A stretch of DNA of 64,000 bases from Membranipora membranacea (Eukaryota > Bryozoa > Gymnolaemata > Cheilostomatida > Membraniporidae). Under the pieces are notes generated by a model. The model was given only the letters and a program-made list of their open reading frames with translations, had not been told where the DNA came from and did no database searches. The stretch is from positions 19,020,062 through 19,084,061 of the forward strand of contig OU612074.1 of assembly GCA_914767715.1 (NCBI GenBank), written 5' to 3'. Made by a program: the position numbers and the translations under genes. Positions 59,185 to 64,000 of this stretch are shown piece after piece; within the stretch, counting starts at the first letter, position 1; each line of letters opens with the position of its first letter.

Positions 59185-59656
59185 CATGGTAGAACACAAT
59201 GTATTAGAAGTATTGGGACGGTTTCACTGACCAAATTCTGTAAGCCATGCTGTTGTTGGTAATCCGTTCATCAAAATTTGAGAATCAGAGTGGAGAATAA
59301 TATAATTCATTTTACCTACACCTAGATACTATATAGTCTGAAGTTAGAAAAATTTCCTTGATCCTGTCCTATTCATACTAATTATGTAAAGTTCTTTGCT
59401 GGTGCAGTATTTTTTTAAACATATAAGTGCGCTTGCAGCATGAACAATTGATTTGTATTTTCTTGATTATCAAAGGATCTGACTTGTTAACCATTGCAGA
59501 GCTTTTTTTGTATTATTACATTGATTGTTCATAACTTTTTAAGCTAAAAGAGAAGAACTTTTTATTCTAAATCCTAGCCCCCAGATGATCAAGGTACTCA
59601 AATTATTTTGCAATATTCTCACTTGAAAATCTGACAGACCTAGTTGTATAGTTCAG

Positions 59657-59745
59657 CCTTGAGTAGCCAATGTATTGACACTGATGGTGGGTGGGGAAAA
59701 TAATCCAGACACCCACCAATCAAAGCCAACACTTGGCTAGCCTTG
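59657..59745. mobile_element. Palindromic MITE, family Z, copy 3
   Basis: GAGTAGCCAATGTATTGACA...GATGGTGGGTGGGGA and the inverted CACCCACCAATCAAAGCC AACACTTGGCTAG, in the 3' flank of the voltage-sensor gene. Confidence 0.65.
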
Positions 59746-59759
59746 ACAAGCGGCCTGCT

Positions 59760-61450
59760 GGATTTCTATTTTTCATCGCGGTTCACATCAGGGCTAAGTT
59801 CGGCATTGAATACATAAACTTGTATTTTTGTTGAGCTGTCTGAAGGGGCAAATGTCTTCTCTGCAGTATATAGAATGGTTTCGAATGGTCACAGACAATG
59901 ATACAGAGCCATGAAAATGATCAGACTGGCTATAATATTATAAATATGACTTTACATTGGTTATATAATAGAAATAGTCATGCTTGCAATTGTCTGATAG
60001 ATTTACCACATAATTACCTCTATCCACCAAAAGCGTACACATGTATTTGTAAATAAAGATAATATAATAAATAATAATATATAAAGTTAAGGTCCTATAA
60101 TAGATCTGAAGTCACCACACCACTAGCACACTTTCTATATTTATTATTTATACAGCATTCCTTAATCTATGAATACTGGAGACATCGAAGTATATTGCCA
60201 TACTAAAAGTTAGACAATGTACATCACACTTTGGATCTATTTGTGTACTGGTCGAATAATATTTGAATCAAGCAAGCCTAGCCAGTAGCCATTCTCTGAT
60301 CTGGAATGATATTATGCAACACCTTAAACCAAGGATTAGGGACCAAAGAGCGAGGACCAAGAATACCCCTGTCACAGAACAGAGAGCATGAGGAACACAA
60401 TTTTTTTCACAAATATGGTGTTTGAGTTTTCTGAACTCCCTTCCTTTATCAATTTTTGAATACATATTGATTTGTAGTTTTTGCTTTTTTATGATATACT
60501 TGCTCTTATGATGATAGCCATGTCACTATGTACATATATATCTATCTAACTATGAATGTGGGAAAGGCAGGAGGGAGATTGTCTGTTGTGGCCTTAATTT
60601 CTGGAATCTGGTCGACAAAAGCAGGTTCAGTTTTTATCATGCCGTTAACCACTCGGTTAAACATGGAGTGGATATCAGTTTTACCATCAGCTACATTAAT
60701 CTGGATAGTTAAAGGCAATTAATGGATAGAAATTAAAGTTTAAGTTGAGGGCGTGCGCGTTTATGCATGCAATCACACTTCTCAATTGCAATTGCAACTT
60801 AGACTTTGCTGTTATTTCATCATTGTGATGTGATTACTAACTGGCAATCAGTGCAAGCAAGCAAGAAGTTGAACTCCTTGGCGCAAGCAACCACTACGGT
60901 CCAGCTCAATGGAAAATCGATAAAAACGAAAATGCTGATTTCCGTTTTTTCTTTCATAACTTACCAAATTATTTTAATAATATTTGAGAGATAGTTGCAA
61001 TAAATATTTACAAGACAAAAATAAATCCGTTTTAAACAGCTGCATTAATTGATATAGAAGAAATGTAAGAGGTTTGTAATGTGTTCTCAATGTTGGCAGA
61101 AAAAAAGTCATTGAAATAAAATAAAATTTTGACAACGTTACATTGAAGTGATAAAAATAAGACAAAAAATTAAAATATTTGTATATATATAATATTTGTA
61201 GTGTATGCCATTACTCGCAATTTTTCATAGAGATTTTTTTCATTCACATATTTTGTACGAATATACATTTCCCTATAACTTTTCTGATGATGTACCATGC
61301 AATTAATAACTGACCTTCAAAATAGACTCCGCTTTAGGTAAAAAAATAGTTTACATCATAACGATCTGTCCATTTTATAATTAATATTTGAAAAAAAATC
61401 CTGTCTTTGTTCAATCCCACAATGCACCGGTCAACAAGTGTATAGTCTGT
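59760..61450. other. No gene recognised
   Basis: AT-rich 3' flank of the voltage-sensor gene and of the opposite, converging gene. Candidate AATAAA at ~60052 on the plus strand. Short open frames at 60268-60722 have no splice support. Confidence 0.45.
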
Positions 61451-61460
61451 GTTCTGTAGT

Positions 61461-63770
61461 TTAGTTGTGTGGTTGAGGTGGGGGGTAGTGATGCATAGCC
61501 CGCATAACGTTGTCTCTTTGTCCGTTCATCGATGAGCTATAACAGGGAAAAGAATGAATTATGAAGCAAGTTTAAAAACAAATGTTACTCAAAGTTAACG
61601 TCAACAGATCTAAGCTAAACCTCCATGAGCTTTTACCAGATCAAAGTTATTAAATCTGACAAAGTTAGATAACTCAACTTATATCGCTGCAACAAGTAAA
61701 GAAACCAGCTGAAAATTTTAGCAGTAAAAGTCGACAAGAAAAGCACACAACTATATATTTATGAACATTAATGTTGTAGGTACAATGAAACGGCATACAC
61801 ATCAAAAATTGAATCGCAAACAATGTATCAACACTAGAGTCAGTAATGTTTTATGACAATGTCAAACTAAACAAAGAGATACTAAGAGAAATTAAAAGAA
61901 ACAAGGTTGGGACAATGTTTGCAATCAGACTTCGAGCCAGAAAGTATACTCATAATGGCCACAACATGAGGTAATTGTTAGCCTATGTGTTGGCTCTGAT
62001 ATGATTGGCTGTTGGGTGGGAAAAAGAGCCAATGCCAGGTCACAGAGAGCACCTATGGAGATATAATGAAATTGAAAATGAATCATTTAGCACTTAATAC
62101 AATATATATATAGCTACTTTCAGCAGCAAAGTACAATCTGACCTGGCATTGGCTCTTTCCCCCCACCAGCTAATCAGAGCCAACACAGTGGCTAGGTAAA
62201 TGTACAGTGTACTCTATGGTCAGAGTCTGTGGTCAGATCAGAGCAAACACGATTTTAGAGATTCAGGCCGGTGCAGGCAACACCATCTCCATAATCACAA
62301 CATAGATACAATGATGATAACAGTCACGTCCCACTACAGTCTCCACCTACTACAGTCGTTACCTTTAGAGCTCTTAGATGATTTGTTACCTCCCGCGGCA
62401 GCACCAGAGCTAAGCGCGTCAGTCACTGATAAAGTAGTAGAGGTTTTGTGCTGGTGACAGCTGAAGGCTATAGAAGGCTGATGTTGTGACTGATTAAGAC
62501 TAGTAGAAGCGACAGAAGCAGCAGCTGCTGCGGCGGCAGCACTGCTGGCTGAGTGACTGGACGATGAGTGGTGATTAAGTGATTCTAACATCATAAGCCA
62601 TGATAATCGAGCACAACATTTACAACTCACCAGGCGGCTTGTCATATCCATACGATATGGACAGCTGGCAGGATAGAGGAGAAGAGATAGTTATATAGTT
62701 ATATATATATGAGAGCATATGAGAGAATATGTGAGAATGTGAGTTTATGAGTATATCAGTTTGTGAGAGAGTATGTGAGAATATAGAGTTAAATAAGTAT
62801 GATAAAAGCTATATAATATGTATGATAGAAGCAGATGGGAATAGCAAAGAAATGTGATGTTTGTTGGTGTAAAAAGAGGGCGGAAAAGATTGAAAAGGCG
62901 AGCTTTATATGTATATTTATGACATTGGAACAGGTCAGGTGATTTGGATTAAGAAGGAACCATTTGGTGTTGTGAGGAACTGGGAGTGGAGCTAAGACTG
63001 TCTTGATTGTTAGAAAATCAGGCAAAACAGTTTGTGGATAATTCAAAGAAATGATCATGAGAATATTGTGAGAAGCTGGAAAACCTACACTGAGGTTTTT
63101 TCATTGAATAGTGACATTTTCATTCAGTGACAAGTGATACAGTCTACTGAGAAGAAGCCAGCGACACTTCTGGCACCTGTGACACTTCTGGCACCTGTGA
63201 CACTTCTGGCACCTGTGACACTTCTGGCACCTGTGACACTTCTGGCACCTGTGACATTTCTGACACCTGTGACACTTCTGACACCTATGACACTTCTGAC
63301 ACTTGTGACATTTCTGACACCTGTGACACTTCTGACACCTGTGACTCGATACCATCTAATAACTCCGAAGCGGACCACACACTTGTTCTATGCACATGAT
63401 GGTATTCAGTAATAAGAAAGGTAAATTACAAGGAGAATAGACTTACCTGCCATCTTGTGAGTGCTGTTTACCAGACTTTTTCCTGTTATAATGTGTCCTA
63501 CAAGAAATAAACCAGATATAGAAACATATACAAAACTAGCGACCTTGACATGAAGGTAACCCTGAAGGTTTTACGAAAATTATCGGCTGGTATTTGTGTT
63601 TGAATTCTTGACTCATAAAATCTGCAGCAATATTTGTGTAGTTCCTGTAGATCGAATTTTGACAGATTAAAGTCTACAGGCTCAGTAGAGACAACTTTAG
63701 TTACAAGGGATGTTTGAACAACACTCTCATTATGCAAAACCAAGGAGTTAAAGACAACAACTTGGCAAAA
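61461..63770 (-). CDS. Unrecognised protein with Ser/Ala-rich tail, 5' part outside window
   Basis: Minus-strand exons 63770-63544, 63482-63447, 62664-62347 and 61536-61461 join in phase (0, 2, 2, 2) and end at TAA 61461-61463, giving ~218 codons. The first exon has DFNLSKFDLQELHKYCCRFY, and the junction region has KKSGKQHSQDG. The third has CPYRMDMTSRLVSCKCCARL, then a Ser/His run, eight Ala in a row, and a Ser/Thr/Gln-rich stretch. The C-terminus ends RAMHHYPPPQPHN. I do not recognise the family. The Ala run and low-complexity tail suggest a disordered region. The third exon's donor (AG/GTGGAG) and the first exon's acceptor (GTTAG) are the weakest joints. Confidence 0.45.
61976..62198. mobile_element. 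Palindromic MITE, family Z, copy 4 (longest)
   Basis: Arms GTTAGCCTATGTGTTGGCTC...AAGAGCCAATGCCAGGTCA at 61976-62042 and the inverted TGACCTGGCATTGGCTCTTT...GAGCCAACACAGTGGCTAGG at 62137-62198. It lies in the last intron of the minus-strand gene. Confidence 0.8.
62690..62790. repeat. (TA)n and GAGA-type low-complexity tract
   Basis: TATATATATATGAGAGCATATGAGAGAATATGTGAGAA; short GAG(A)-TATG repeats in an intron of the minus-strand gene, ~25 bp from an exon acceptor. Confidence 0.75.
63160..63345. repeat. 18-bp minisatellite (GACACTTCTGGCACCTGT)
   Basis: About ten copies of an 18-bp unit. Because 18 is a multiple of three, every frame is open (Cys-Gln-Lys-Cys-His-Arg and Val-Thr-Gly repeats on minus, Leu-Ala-Pro-Val-Thr on plus). 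These are repeat artefacts within an intron of the minus-strand gene. Confidence 0.85.
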
Positions 63771-64000
63771 CTAACCTGCAACTCCCATAAAGATCAGGTT
63801 AATATTTAAGATATTCTATCATCAACCCAATCTCACTGGGTATTTCCAAAAATTGCATTGTGGGATATTCATACATATGCACATAAAACCACACTGCTTG
63901 CAGATCGACTCTGTGATACGAGTCTCTCTGCACCGTAGCGACAATGCTCAATTGACCTATTGACCTATTTACATTTACAATAAAGGTAAGTTCTTTCCAG

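Noticed and set aside
62347-62664. 46-nt mini-intron (GTGAGTTG...GATGTTAG) within the Ser/Ala exon
   Set aside because: Splice signals exist, but the unspliced frame stays open and is the only one that matches the phase of the upstream exons.
63101-63412. Cys-rich KCHRCQ-repeat protein (minus) and Leu-Ala-Pro-Val-Thr repeat protein (plus)
   Set aside because: An 18-bp minisatellite keeps all frames open; there is no splice or signal context.
1-64000. CRISPR arrays, operons, or other prokaryotic systems
   Set aside because: Pervasive introns, animal domain combinations and transposon types show eukaryotic nuclear DNA; the tandem repeats have no CRISPR-like spacer structure.

Overview
This is an animal (metazoan) nuclear contig, AT-rich, with genes split by GT-AG introns and a large load of transposon remnants, MITEs and mini/microsatellites. 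The architectures (CAP + EGF-like + ShKT, NHL + sushi + TM, an Hv1-like voltage sensor) fit an aquatic invertebrate. A sponge or other early-branching animal is my guess, not something the sequence proves. I built gene models by hand from splice sites and reading-frame phase. In every complete model the coding exons sum to a multiple of three.

Layout. 1-3.8 kb: minus-strand receptor-like gene (signal peptide, NHL repeats, sushi), running off the left edge. 4.4-6.7 kb: a dead LINE split by a non-autonomous hAT element with a perfect 8-bp target duplication. 7.8-14.0 kb: a broken, chimeric plus-strand relative of the first gene. It has a copy of the CAP-gene promoter and first exon, an internally deleted NHL piece, a stalk, a sushi exon interrupted by a 1.5-kb terminal-inverted-repeat element, and a TM/cytoplasmic exon; a possible solo LTR lies in one intron. 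17.6-22.4 kb: complete 8-exon gene for a secreted, probably GPI-anchored CAP/EGF/ShKT/mucin-like protein of 492 aa. 23.4-25.2 kb: complete 4-exon short L-asparaginase-like protein (182 aa). 26.3-28.1 kb: two small Cys-rich secreted-type genes, one resembling a chitin-binding type 2 domain, both without a recognised first exon. 28-33.9 kb: no genes seen; repeats, including one piece that closely matches the 5' end of U2 snRNA.

33.9-36.3 kb (minus): the most interesting locus. A signal-peptide exon is followed by six tandem phase 1-1 exons of 66 or 72 nt. Each encodes one copy of a short acidic peptide module containing a Lys-Arg site. A homologous terminal exon closes the frame, and a seventh internal copy is broken by a 26-nt deletion. 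This has the form of a multi-copy peptide prohormone or secreted propeptide in which each peptide copy sits in its own duplicated exon.

36.3-46.5 kb: repeats, including a second possible solo LTR, a perfect 30-bp hairpin and a 0.5-kb foldback. 46.5-59.2 kb: a 12-exon (plus a 9-nt microexon) gene for an Hv1/HVRP1-like voltage-sensor protein with two alternative first exons. Its first intron holds an 860-bp, 19-bp-period minisatellite. 61.5-64 kb (minus): the 3' part of an unrecognised gene with a Ser/Ala-rich low-complexity tail, running off the right edge.
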